Part shown: piece after piece, positions 53,246 through 62,573 of the stretch
Layout of the letters: every line of letters starts with the position of its first letter
How positions within the stretch are numbered: the stretch's first letter is position 1
Assembly (NCBI GenBank): GCA_021740745.1
Contig: JAIOZF010000002.1
Span: forward strand, 1 to 64,000
Direction of reading: 5' to 3'
Length of the DNA stretch: 64,000 bases
Source: Crocinitomicaceae bacterium
GTDB taxonomy: Bacteria > Bacteroidota > Bacteroidia > Flavobacteriales_D > Crocinitomicaceae
Notes under the pieces: generated by a model
The model's database searches: none
What the model was told of the DNA's origin: nothing
The model's input: only the letters and a program-made list of their open reading frames with translations
Made by a program: the position numbers and the translations under genes

Positions 53246-53253
53246 TATTTTTG
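53246..53253 (+). promoter_or_regulatory. -7 box of the winged-helix/PRTase gene
   Basis: TATTTTTG matches TAnnTTTG exactly, 13 bp upstream of the ATG. The palindrome covers the region where the -33 contacts would be, so a bound repressor would block transcription. Confidence 0.6.
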
Positions 53254-53266
53254 TCTAAATGATTTT

Positions 53267-54244
53267 ATGAAATCTGAAGATAAAATACTTTCATTTCTAT
53301 CAACAAAGGAAATGAGTACTGTTGAAGAGTTAACAATTAACTTGGGTTTTTCACGTCAATATATCCATAAACTTTTGGATAGACTCATTAGCAAAGAGAT
53401 GGTAGAAAAAAACGGTAGAATCCCACATGTCTATTATCGCATTTCTGACAATAGTAAACAACAAGAAATACCAAAAATCAAATTAGAAAACGAGCGTTTT
53501 TTGAATGATCATTTTTTACTTGTACAAGCCATGGGTACTATGCTACAAGGAATTGAAGCAATGCAATATTGGTGTGTAATTCAGGATTTAGATTTTAATA
53601 AAACTGCAGATGAATACATTGCAACGAGAAAAAAATACCTCAATTATCTTAACAATGATGGTTTTATAAATGGTTTACAAAAAATGCAAAGTACCAAAGG
53701 GATCAAAGAAATCGGTGTAGACCATCTTTTTTACTTGGATTTTTATGCAATTGAACGGTTTGGAAAAACCAGACTTGGAACATTAATGCATTACGCTAAA
53801 CAAGGTCAAAATAAATCTTTGATGAAAATTATTGTGTCCGAAATAAAATATCGAATAGCAAATTTCATAGATGAACATCAAATTGAAGCCATTGTTTATG
53901 TTCCACCAACAATCAAACGGACAGTTCAAATTATGGATTATTTCGAAAAATATCTTGGGATTACTTTACCTCAGATTAAGGTAAAAAAAATTAGAAACAG
54001 TATTGTAATACCTCAAAAAGCACTTTCAAAACTCGTCGAACGAATTGAAAATGCGAAAAAAACTTTCTATGTTGGAGAAAATATTTCTTACCAAAAAGTA
54101 TTAATCCTGGATGACGCTGTTGGCAGTGGAGCAACAATAAATGAAATTGCATTAAAAATTAAAAATGCAGGTCTGGCAAAAGAAGTTTATGGTTTGGCTG
54201 TTACAGGTAGTTTTAAAGGTTTTGACATAATTTCAGAAATTTAG
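53267..54244 (+). CDS. Winged-helix regulator fused to a ComF-like phosphoribosyltransferase domain
   Basis: A 325-residue protein of two parts. Residues 1-62 form a winged helix (STVEELTINLGFSRQYIHKL, then VYYRI). Residues about 205-320 follow the ComF-type phosphoribosyltransferase pattern: AIVYVPPTIKR, then PQKALSKLVERIENAKKTF, and the PRPP-binding loop VLILDDAVGSGATINE at 278-293. The middle part (70-200) is helical and unassigned. PRTase-type regulators such as PurR and PyrR sense PRPP or nucleotides; a similar sensing role is inferred. The gene begins after one copy of a 27-nt palindrome and ends inside another, a strong sign of autoregulation or of a self-contained unit. Confidence 0.85.
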   Translation: MKSEDKILSFLSTKEMSTVEELTINLGFSRQYIHKLLDRLISKEMVEKNGRIPHVYYRISDNSKQQEIPKIKLENERFLNDHFLLVQAMGTMLQGIEAMQYWCVIQDLDFNKTADEYIATRKKYLNYLNNDGFINGLQKMQSTKGIKEIGVDHLFYLDFYAIERFGKTRLGTLMHYAKQGQNKSLMKIIVSEIKYRIANFIDEHQIEAIVYVPPTIKRTVQIMDYFEKYLGITLPQIKVKKIRNSIVIPQKALSKLVERIENAKKTFYVGENISYQKVLILDDAVGSGATINEIALKIKNAGLAKEVYGLAVTGSFKGFDIISEI

Positions 54245-54270
54245 TTTACACTAAACTGTTTAGTGTAAAC
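54244..54270. promoter_or_regulatory. 27-nt palindrome, downstream copy
   Basis: Identical to 53212-53238 in all 27 bases. Its first base is the G of the TAG stop codon of the winged-helix/PRTase gene. It could be an operator, an attachment-type end or a weak terminator. Confidence 0.75.
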
Positions 54271-54360
54271 ATATTTTCCTCCGCACAAAAAATTCTTTTC
54301 ATTGCTATTTTATACAAAGGAATTTCGCTCTGTATTCTATCACCAAAAGAGCATATCGCT

Positions 54361-55920
54361 TTAAGTTTGGAATAACCAATAAACCATCCCAAGATTTAAG
54401 AGTAACAATAACAATCCGAGGCCAAAAGCGATAATTAATTGCTTGGACAAGGATTGCCTTGAGGGAAGAATTGCTAAAAATCTTTTTAGTGTAGGTTCAG
54501 AATCTTTTCTAGTTAAGAAAGTTACTGTTAACCAAATTAGTGTTGTTATAATAGTTACAACAATCATTTGAAAAGCAAATGGATTCAGATAGGTGAAATT
54601 AAAACTCTGCGGAAATTGGTATTTATAATATTCACAAATTAAGGTCACAATACAACTGCTCAACATAGCTGATAATTGCGACCATGCATTAATTCTCATC
54701 CAAAACCATCTTAAGATATAAACAGGAGCTACTCCAGCAGAAATAGAGAAAACGACAAGAATTAAAAATTGGAGGCTTGAACTACTTTGTGCAATTAATA
54801 CTGCCGTTGCGGAAAGGAGTATCATGCTAATAAATGAAATATAGGCGTAATGTTTCTCCGTCCTATTTTTAAAAAGATATGTTTTATAAAAGTCAATTGT
54901 TAAAAATGAGCCTCCCCAATTCATAAGGGATTCTGAGGTTGAAATAAACATCGCAAAAAATCCTAATAAGCAAAGAGACGATAACCAATCTGGTACAACA
55001 TTAAAAATCATTTCAATAAATCCCGCTTCTGACGCGGCAGTTTTTTGCAGTGAAATTGCCATCACAGCCATGCTTAAAATAACAAGAGAAAGGATGGAAT
55101 ATAAAATTATTGGTAAAATTGCTGCTTTAACAACATTCCACGTTCCTTTTGTTGCGGTATAACGTGCCATTTCCGGTCCACCACCATCAAAAAGCTGAGC
55201 ACTCCACCATTGAATTCCCAGAAAGACAAAAAACAAACCCCATTCTTGGTGTTCATTTTTTGGCGGAAATAGCGCTGTTTTTGCCATGTCACCATCCTGA
55301 AATTGAACCACCGAATTGCTTAAACCGCCTGAATTATGGTATAAATAATAAAAGGCAATACTTAGGCTAATAAAATACAACAAGGCATGAAAACCATCTA
55401 GTTTGATTTTTAGTTGAAAACTATTTTTTAATGCAAAAAGCACTAAAATCGCTCCGATAATCCAAACAGAATTTGTTTGAGAAAGGATATAATTCGTTTC
55501 TATTACTCTACTAAACGCCAAAATATGGAAACTCAAAAGAAAGGCTACAACAATTCCGCCGACATAAACGGATCTAAATTGGTGTAAAATTCTCGCGGAC
55601 TTACCAGAAAAGCGAAACAAAAGAAATTGATTATCGGTAATGAAGTCGAGTTTCGACCATAGCGGTGCAAGTACGATTGGTACAACCAAAGCTCCAAGAA
55701 AGCTCGGCCAAAAAATCCATAAACCCCAAATGCCTTTTTCTTCAATTATTCCTGTTAATACTTGTCCTTGTTCAACCGAAACGTAATACATCAACAAGGA
55801 TATTCCAGAAACAAACCACGAAACTTTTTTCGTAGTCTTAAAAATACCTTCACCAATATTTTTCCGCTGGAAATAGGTAATGGTGATGATTATAATGGCA
55901 TATAAAAGGAAAATGAGCAT
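54361..55920 (-). CDS. Sodium/solute symporter family (SSS) transporter
   Basis: A 519-residue transporter with about 13-14 membrane segments. SSS-family features include KTTKKVSWFVSGISLLMYYV near the start and MFISTSESLMNWGGSFLTID, in which the two serines correspond to a sodium site. LGIQWWSAQLFDGGGPEMAR resembles the branch found in Bacteroidota sugar or sialic-acid-like uptake. The substrate is unknown. It stands alone, converging with the palindrome-flanked gene. Confidence 0.9.
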   Translation of the reverse strand: MLIFLLYAIIIITITYFQRKNIGEGIFKTTKKVSWFVSGISLLMYYVSVEQGQVLTGIIEEKGIWGLWIFWPSFLGALVVPIVLAPLWSKLDFITDNQFLLFRFSGKSARILHQFRSVYVGGIVVAFLLSFHILAFSRVIETNYILSQTNSVWIIGAILVLFALKNSFQLKIKLDGFHALLYFISLSIAFYYLYHNSGGLSNSVVQFQDGDMAKTALFPPKNEHQEWGLFFVFLGIQWWSAQLFDGGGPEMARYTATKGTWNVVKAAILPIILYSILSLVILSMAVMAISLQKTAASEAGFIEMIFNVVPDWLSSLCLLGFFAMFISTSESLMNWGGSFLTIDFYKTYLFKNRTEKHYAYISFISMILLSATAVLIAQSSSSLQFLILVVFSISAGVAPVYILRWFWMRINAWSQLSAMLSSCIVTLICEYYKYQFPQSFNFTYLNPFAFQMIVVTIITTLIWLTVTFLTRKDSEPTLKRFLAILPSRQSLSKQLIIAFGLGLLLLLLNLGMVYWLFQT

Positions 55921-56000
55921 TTAAACTAATCCGATTTTTAATCAACTTACTTTAAATATTGTTTTGTAAACTGAAATCACTCCCTGAAAGTACTATTTTA

Positions 56001-56029
56001 AAATAAAAAATCTCCTTTTTGAGGAGATT
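56001..56029 (-). terminator. Intrinsic terminator ahead of the symporter gene
   Basis: On the minus strand AATCTCCT, a 5-nt loop and AGGAGATT form a perfect stem followed by TTTTATTT. It would end transcription coming from the delta-60-repeat gene or its lost neighbour. Confidence 0.7.
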
Positions 56030-56092
56030 CTTAGGCGTTAGGTTGGTTAGGAAGTTATAAAATATAGGTTTATTTTTTAATCAACTTTGGAA

Positions 56093-56155
56093 CAAAACAT
56101 GCATTCCTTTGCAAAACAAACAGGCCAAACGTGGGTATTTGAGCTGTTGGAGTGA
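56093..56155 (+). pseudogene. Remnant of a paralogue of the gene at 60350-61588
   Basis: The last 18 codons read MHSFAKQTGQTWVFELLE then TGA; the intact gene ends HSFAKQTGQTWVFDLLE then TGA. DNA identity is high over about 60 bp and fades to the left. Thus the delta-60-repeat gene lies between a fragment and a full copy in the same orientation, as after a duplication followed by deletion. Confidence 0.85.
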
Positions 56156-56187
56156 GGTTAAAGTTTCAACTGAACCTAATTCATTCC

Positions 56188-56292
56188 TTACGTCATGTGA
56201 TCTTGCACATACGCTGCACTTCCTCCTTCCTTTGGATCAATGAACCAAAAATCTCTTTTTGGATTACCAAAGCCTAGTGTCTTTGCTTCAAT
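56188..56292 (-). pseudogene. C-terminal remnant of an unidentified gene
   Basis: The minus strand reads EAKTLGFGNPKRDFWFIDPK, then EGGSAAYVQDHMT and TAA. The residue composition and wobble bases look coding, but no start or further N-terminal region exists: the delta-60-repeat gene's stop is only about 45 bp away. I do not recognise the family. Confidence 0.5.
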
Positions 56293-56336
56293 TTTTATAT
56301 ATATTATCCTCTTACAATTTAATAAAAAATAAATTT

Positions 56337-59300
56337 CTATTCTTTTACAATCCTAACAAGAGATTTGACATGCTCGCTGGAAATAAAAAGAATATAAATT
56401 CCTGCACTTTCATTTAAGTTCATTTGAAATAATTGGGTTTGTGTAAACTCCTTTTGTAGTACAATCCTTCCTTGAAGATCTAATACTGTAACATCTACCT
56501 TATCTATAACTTGTCCAATATCAACGATAAAATTTCCTGAATTGGGATTTGGATATACATGGATATTATATATAAAAGGATTTTCTACTAAGCCCACTGA
56601 AGAAATTGAGACACACAATGAAGTATCAATACAGCCATTTTCTGTCAATTGAACTGAATAACTTCCATTAACAGAAGGAGTGAAGTTCTGACTTGTTTCA
56701 CCTGATAGAATTGAAAAATTATTACCACAGTCTAACCAAACATAACTAGCTAGTGTGTTATTGGAGCTTATCGTAATACCTGTCAAACTAGTCGTTATAT
56801 CAGATACAGAATTGATAAATACATTAACTGCCAATAGAGAAGCACTTTCACATCCAGAAATAGTTTGCGAAGCATAATAAGTATTACTATTCAAAAGATT
56901 AGTTGTAGGAGCCAGTGGCGAACCTCCACTTTGAGAATCATACCATTGAATAGTTGACCCTGAAGCAACTAAATCATCTACTGTTGCACTATTACAAAAT
57001 GTTTGGGTTGTTGAACCTAAAGGCGCTGCCGGAGCATTTATAGATACACTAACGGCTAGGCGTGAAGTACTTTCGCATCCAGTAATCGTTTGCGAAGCAT
57101 AATAAGTATTGCTATTTACAAGATTAGTTGTAGGAGACAGTGGCGAACCTCCACTTTGAGAATCATACCATTGAATAGTTGACCCTGAAGCAACTAAATC
57201 ACCTACTGTTGCACTATTACAGAATGTTTGAGTTGTTGAACCTAAAGGCGCTGCCGGAGTATTTATAGATACACTAACGGCTAGGCGTGAAGCACTTTCG
57301 CATCCCGCAATAGTTTGCGAAGCATAATAAGTATTACTATTTAAAAGATTAGTTGTAGGATCCAAAGGTGACCCTCCACTTTGAGAATCATACCATTGAA
57401 TAGTTGACCCTGAAGCAACTAAATCATTTACTGTTGCACTATTGCAAAATGTTTGAGTTGATGCACCCAAAGGCGCGGGGGAATTAATTGTAACATTAAC
57501 CGCCAAACGAGAAATGCTTTCACAGTTTGAAACATTTTGAGAAGCATAATAAGTTGAACCATTTACGAGACTTATCGAGCTTGCTAAAGGAAGACCACCT
57601 GTGGCATTTGCATACCACTGAATAGAGGTACCTGAAGCAACAAGATCATTTACGGTTGCACTGTTACAGAATGTTTGTTGAGCAGAACCTGTGGGAATTG
57701 CGGCGTTATTAATTATTAAATTCAAGGAAACTGTTGAATCACAACCTGTTGAATTTTGCAAGACAAAGGTAGCTGAATTATTACTGGAGGTATAGTTAAC
57801 ACCATTAATCCATGTATAACTGTCACATGCTGTAACATTTTGTGTCCCAAAAGAATTAACACAAGAACCATTTAGCCTGGCAATTCCATTTCGACAGATT
57901 CCATTGAAAGTTGTAAATGCTCCGGCAACTAATATTTTGCCACTCGGTTCGACCAAAACTTTGTAAGCAATATTATCAAAGCCTGTACCTTGATTAAATC
58001 CTGCATCGATTGTGCCATTTGAATTGAGGCTTGCTATTCTGTTTTTTGAGATTCCATTGAAAGTTGTGAATTCTCCTACGACAACTAATTTGTTATTTAT
58101 TTGCGACTGAATATCAATAGAATTGACTCTTTGATTAAAACCCGTTCCTGGATTAAAGGTTGCATCCAAAGTTCCGTTACTCATTAATCTTACAATTCTA
58201 TTCCTACTTTGCCCGCTGCATTGTGTAAAATCACCGCCAACAAGTATTTTTCCATCGGTTTGAAGTTTTACGCATCTTATGCTTGTAGCTGAACTTGAAC
58301 CTGTCCAGGTCAAATTTGAAAAAGATATATCCAAAGTCCCGTCACTATTCAATCGTGTTATACAATTTCTGTTTACACCATTGTAAAAACTAAAACCTCC
58401 TCCAATAATTATTTTTCCATCTGATTGAATTGCAGTTGAGAGTACAAGATTATTGCATCCACTCCCGGTATTAAAAGTAGGATCTATTGAACCATCGCTA
58501 TTCAAACGAACAATTCTAATTGCGCTATTTCCATTGAAGGAAGTAAATGCCCCTCCAACAACTATTTTACCGTCGGTTTGTATTGAAATTGAATGCACAA
58601 TACCGTCAAAACCCAGACCTGGATCAAAAGTTGCATCAACTGAACCATCAGAATTCAACCTAATAATTCTATTTCTTGTAATACCTTGATATGATGTGAA
58701 ATTTCCGCCGACAACTATTTTACCATCAGATTGGACAACGCAAGAATATACAGTTGCAACTAAATTGAAACCTGTGCCTGTAGAAAATGTTGAATCAATT
58801 TCACCATCAGGGGTTAATCGAACTATTCTATTTGAAGGGAAGTCATTAAAAGTAGTAAATTCACCTACAGCAATGGTTTTTCCATCACTTTGCTTTGCGG
58901 TACTGTGAACGTTGCCATTAAACCCTTTAATTGGATTAAACGTTGCATCTCTGAAGCCATCTGAATTGGTTCTTGAAATTCTAACTCTTGAAGTGCCATC
59001 ATGGTTCAGAAAATCTCCCCCAATCATTATTTTTCCGTCTGATTGAATTGCGATAGTTTTTACATTATTATCAAAACCGTTGCCTGGGTCATAAGAGATG
59101 TCTAAGGACCCATCCACGTTCATTCTGCATAGGTCATTTACTTGGATGGTATTAAACAATGAAAAAGCCCCTCCAGCAATTATTTTTCCATCTGTTTGAA
59201 TTGCAGTTGAATAAACTAAATTGCTAAATCCACTTCCAGTATTAAATGAGGAATCAAAAGTTCCATCTGGATTGATTCGAGCAATATAATTTCTGGAAAT

Positions 59301-60062
59301 ACCATTGTATGTTGTAAAGGCACCACCAACGACTATTTTACCGTCCGATTGAATTGAAATTGAGTTAACTGTTGAATTGAAACCCGTTCCCGGAATAAAT
59401 GTTGCATCAAGTGTACCATCACTATTTAGGCGAGCGATTTTGTTTCTGCTAACACCATTATATTGAGAAAAATCGCCTCCAACAACAATCTTGCCATCTG
59501 ATTGAATATCAATACTTTTTACAGGATTACTAAAACCAAGGTTGGTAAATGATCCATCCAACGTTCCATTACTGTTCAATCTAACCATTTGATAAGATGA
59601 GGTTCCATTCCAAGATGTGAAAGCACCATATACTAGTATTTTTCCATCTGCCTGAATTTTCGTTAACAAAACAGGAAAATTGGGACCTGTTCCAACATTG
59701 AAACTTGGATCAATGGAGCCATTTGTGTTCAATCTGATAGTACCACTAACGATAATCTTTCCATCGGTTTGTAAAGAGAGGACTTCGCCCCCACTAGCAG
59801 CGTTAAAAGAAGGGTCTAAAGTACCATCCGGATTTAATCTGGCGATTCCATTTGCTGTTGAGCCTTTATAGGTTGTAAATATGCCGCCAACAAGTATTTT
59901 ACCATCAGCCTGAACAATAATTGTTCTAACAGAATTATTGAACCCCCCTAAAATTTGACAGGAATTAAAAGTATTGAAGCTAGCATCATTTGTTCCTGAT
60001 TGAGAGAAAGAAACACAGATTGACAACAAAAATAGAATTGAAACAATTTTAGCTTTTAGCAT
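56337..60062 (-). CDS. T9SS-exported protein with delta-60 repeats and Ig-like repeats
   Basis: A 1241-residue protein with a signal peptide (IVSILFLLSICVSFSQ). Residues about 25-740 hold 14 delta-60 type repeats by my count, each with a core like AIQSDGKIVVGGDFT and LNSDGTLDATF. They are predicted to fold as beta-propeller blades. Four Ig-like repeats of about 80 residues follow; the last three are nearly identical to each other (QTFCNSATV, LVASGSTIQWYDSQSGG). Then a short Ig-like segment and a T9SS type A sorting domain from HVYPNPNSGN. It is likely an adhesin or carbohydrate-binding surface protein. Gene remnants lie beyond its 3' end. Confidence 0.93.
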   Translation of the reverse strand: MLKAKIVSILFLLSICVSFSQSGTNDASFNTFNSCQILGGFNNSVRTIIVQADGKILVGGIFTTYKGSTANGIARLNPDGTLDPSFNAASGGEVLSLQTDGKIIVSGTIRLNTNGSIDPSFNVGTGPNFPVLLTKIQADGKILVYGAFTSWNGTSSYQMVRLNSNGTLDGSFTNLGFSNPVKSIDIQSDGKIVVGGDFSQYNGVSRNKIARLNSDGTLDATFIPGTGFNSTVNSISIQSDGKIVVGGAFTTYNGISRNYIARINPDGTFDSSFNTGSGFSNLVYSTAIQTDGKIIAGGAFSLFNTIQVNDLCRMNVDGSLDISYDPGNGFDNNVKTIAIQSDGKIMIGGDFLNHDGTSRVRISRTNSDGFRDATFNPIKGFNGNVHSTAKQSDGKTIAVGEFTTFNDFPSNRIVRLTPDGEIDSTFSTGTGFNLVATVYSCVVQSDGKIVVGGNFTSYQGITRNRIIRLNSDGSVDATFDPGLGFDGIVHSISIQTDGKIVVGGAFTSFNGNSAIRIVRLNSDGSIDPTFNTGSGCNNLVLSTAIQSDGKIIIGGGFSFYNGVNRNCITRLNSDGTLDISFSNLTWTGSSSATSIRCVKLQTDGKILVGGDFTQCSGQSRNRIVRLMSNGTLDATFNPGTGFNQRVNSIDIQSQINNKLVVVGEFTTFNGISKNRIASLNSNGTIDAGFNQGTGFDNIAYKVLVEPSGKILVAGAFTTFNGICRNGIARLNGSCVNSFGTQNVTACDSYTWINGVNYTSSNNSATFVLQNSTGCDSTVSLNLIINNAAIPTGSAQQTFCNSATVNDLVASGTSIQWYANATGGLPLASSISLVNGSTYYASQNVSNCESISRLAVNVTINSPAPLGASTQTFCNSATVNDLVASGSTIQWYDSQSGGSPLDPTTNLLNSNTYYASQTIAGCESASRLAVSVSINTPAAPLGSTTQTFCNSATVGDLVASGSTIQWYDSQSGGSPLSPTTNLVNSNTYYASQTITGCESTSRLAVSVSINAPAAPLGSTTQTFCNSATVDDLVASGSTIQWYDSQSGGSPLAPTTNLLNSNTYYASQTISGCESASLLAVNVFINSVSDITTSLTGITISSNNTLASYVWLDCGNNFSILSGETSQNFTPSVNGSYSVQLTENGCIDTSLCVSISSVGLVENPFIYNIHVYPNPNSGNFIVDIGQVIDKVDVTVLDLQGRIVLQKEFTQTQLFQMNLNESAGIYILFISSEHVKSLVRIVKE

Positions 60063-60349
60063 AACAATATAGATTAATAGACAATTTTAAAAATAATATC
60101 CCACCTAATTTGGTGTAAAAATATTTATTGCACAGTTAAAATACTCACCAAACATAATCAGACCAAAATAATTTTTACTAGGGTGCTCAATAGTATTGCA
60201 CTTCTTTTTGATTAAAGAGAATGTTTGAATAGTATTTTATCAAATGTAAAAAAACAAATAAAAATTACCTAAATCAATTACAATCAACTGCAACTCACTG
60301 CAACTTTTGATTGATTGTTTAAATAAATTAGAATTTTGTTTCTTTGAAA

Positions 60350-61588
60350 ATGTTTAAACAGCAGCAGGAAAAATTTTACCAAAGTATTTTTTATCGCACT
60401 TTATGTGATAAAATCATCGAAACATCAGGATTATCCGTTTCTAATTTCAAGGAATGTGAAAATTTAGCCTTAGAAATGGAGAAAAAGGGATATACCATCT
60501 CTTCGCATACGCTTGCGCGCTTTTTTGGTATTCTACCCTTTCGAAAAACCTATCCTGCCACTTTGGACATTCTTGTCAACTATGTAGGTTATTCTTCATT
60601 TTCCCATTATATCGAGCAGGAAACAGAATTTATTGAGCGCGGATTAAATGCTCCTGCAAAACTTTTTGATTTTGGTGCTTATTCAATGATTTCACTTGAA
60701 CTTGCCATTGAGACCAACGACACAAAATCAATTCAGGAACTTTTATCATCTATTGATATGAATCATCCGGGGAAAACGGATGTAACGCAACTCCTCGGTA
60801 AAATGGTTCGTGAATCAAAAAACAAGAGTGAATTACTAAAAACACTCATTTCTTCTGAAAATGGAAGACGTTTATTTTATGAAAGTTATGTAGATGAAGA
60901 TGATGCAAATGGGTATTTTTCAGCTGCACTAGAGTCTTTTTACCTGCAACATGTTAGAACCATTAACAACAAACTTTTTGGTCAATGTTTTCTGATTACG
61001 AAAGGAATCTATGCCAATAAATCAGTCAATCACCTCTTGGTTGAATTTGAGCAATTCTCTCTAAAAAATAATTCTGAACAACTTCATTTTCATGAATTAT
61101 CACGGCTAATTGAAACTCAAATTTTAATTGATGGAATCGCGAAAAAAATTAACAAAACGTATTCTTTCTATTTGGACAAACTGTTAAGTTTCGAGCAAAA
61201 ATTGGATAATCATTCATTCGCGTGGCTTCTCGCTCGACCATTAAAAGCATTTGCGTTCACTGGAACACTTAAATCTGTACTTCAGTCGAAGCCATTCTCT
61301 GATGCAATTATACGTTGTTATCGAAATTCTAGGGTAGAGACAACAGCGGAGTTAATTCTACAGTATGTTGTGCATGCAAATTATAAAAATTCCGGTGAAT
61401 TATATTATCATCCTCCTCTTAAATTACAATCGGTAACACATCAAAATGAAAATAATGCGCGTGTGATTTTGGAGTCTTCAACTTCCTACATTTTTGCTGA
61501 TGAAAAAGAAAAAATGATCCTAAAGAAAAACATCCACTCCTTTGCAAAACAAACTGGCCAAACATGGGTATTTGACTTGTTGGAGTGA
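60350..61588 (+). CDS. Putative regulator, family unassigned
   Basis: From the ATG at 60350 the protein has 412 residues; a TTG two codons earlier is possible. The N-terminal 95 residues include YTISSHTLARFFGILPFRKT and YPATLDILVNYVGYSSFSHY. This pattern resembles a helix-turn-helix-like module seen in Bacteroidota proteins of unknown role. The remaining 310 residues are helical, without membrane segments or known motifs; TPR-like packing is possible. A short fragment of a paralogue is present at 56093-56155. Function is unknown; DNA binding is a guess. Confidence 0.72.
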   Translation: MFKQQQEKFYQSIFYRTLCDKIIETSGLSVSNFKECENLALEMEKKGYTISSHTLARFFGILPFRKTYPATLDILVNYVGYSSFSHYIEQETEFIERGLNAPAKLFDFGAYSMISLELAIETNDTKSIQELLSSIDMNHPGKTDVTQLLGKMVRESKNKSELLKTLISSENGRRLFYESYVDEDDANGYFSAALESFYLQHVRTINNKLFGQCFLITKGIYANKSVNHLLVEFEQFSLKNNSEQLHFHELSRLIETQILIDGIAKKINKTYSFYLDKLLSFEQKLDNHSFAWLLARPLKAFAFTGTLKSVLQSKPFSDAIIRCYRNSRVETTAELILQYVVHANYKNSGELYYHPPLKLQSVTHQNENNARVILESSTSYIFADEKEKMILKKNIHSFAKQTGQTWVFDLLE

Positions 61589-61608
61589 GGTTCATACTCC
61601 TTGATTAC

Positions 61609-62565
61609 CTACAAATCCGTGTCTTTTCCCGTGACCAATTGAAACGTCACCGGTACATGATCAGAAAATTGCGTTCTGAAATCATCGTGAATATAAGGAT
61701 CTACTGTGAACTGGCCTTTCTTGGAATTGTCTAAGATGGCTTTTCTTAAATCAATAACTTCAAACGATCCTTTCAGGATATCTTCTTTCGAGGAAGAATG
61801 ATAAAAAACATGATCATAAGGATTGCCTTTTGTTGGATCGCCATACATTAAACTGTTCGTGCTGATGCAGGCTTCATTCAGACTTGTAATATTTTGCGAT
61901 TTAAAATGGGTAAACTCGTTCGCATTGTAAATGTTACAGTCGCCTAGAACATAAAAATCTTTGTTCGATTCATTTACAGATGATGTCCACTTGAATAATT
62001 CAACCAATTCTTTTTGACGAATTTGTTTTTCAAGCGCACTGTCGCCTGGTTTTAAATGAACTGAAATCAAGGTGAAATTGGATTTTCCTTTGACTGATTT
62101 GAATGGAAAAGCATAAGGAACGCGTTCATAAACTTCATTGTTCACAAGCGGCGCGGAAACAAATCCATAACAACGTGAAGTATCTGGTAATACGGCCTTT
62201 TTCTTATAGAAAACAATCCACCATTCGCTAGCTGTTGTTGGGGTATGGTTTTTTGTCGGACCGGAATCCTCAGTCGATAACCAGTAATCAAATCCTCTTT
62301 TGGTCATTTCATCCACGAAAGCGGCACTTTCGATATCTTTTTTAAACGGCGTTCCATCTGGATAATTTCCATCAAGCGGTGCAGCGACTAATTCTTGAAC
62401 AAGAACAATGTCATGATTTTTAACTACCTCCGCCAAAATAGCATTTTCACGGCTTTTGAAATGTCCTAAAAATTGAATATTAAAGGAACAAATACTCAAG
62501 GTATCCTGCGCAGTAACAGCGATAAATTGAATCAAGAAAACGGTTAAAAATATATACTTGAGCAT
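61609..62565 (-). CDS. Secreted endonuclease/exonuclease/phosphatase family protein
   Basis: A 318-residue protein with a signal peptide (IFLTVFLIQFIAVTAQ). EEP-family motifs occur in order: SICSFNIQFLG (Asn), DIVLVQELVAAP (Gln-Glu), TLISVHLKPGD (His), DFYVLGDCNIYNANEF (Asp and Asn), and TQFSDHVPVTF (Asp-His). All catalytic positions appear intact. Being exported, it may be a secreted DNase or phosphodiesterase. It lies 8 bp from the M23 gene and could be co-transcribed. Confidence 0.92.
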   Translation of the reverse strand: MLKYIFLTVFLIQFIAVTAQDTLSICSFNIQFLGHFKSRENAILAEVVKNHDIVLVQELVAAPLDGNYPDGTPFKKDIESAAFVDEMTKRGFDYWLSTEDSGPTKNHTPTTASEWWIVFYKKKAVLPDTSRCYGFVSAPLVNNEVYERVPYAFPFKSVKGKSNFTLISVHLKPGDSALEKQIRQKELVELFKWTSSVNESNKDFYVLGDCNIYNANEFTHFKSQNITSLNEACISTNSLMYGDPTKGNPYDHVFYHSSSKEDILKGSFEVIDLRKAILDNSKKGQFTVDPYIHDDFRTQFSDHVPVTFQLVTGKDTDL

Positions 62566-62573
62566 GAACAGAT

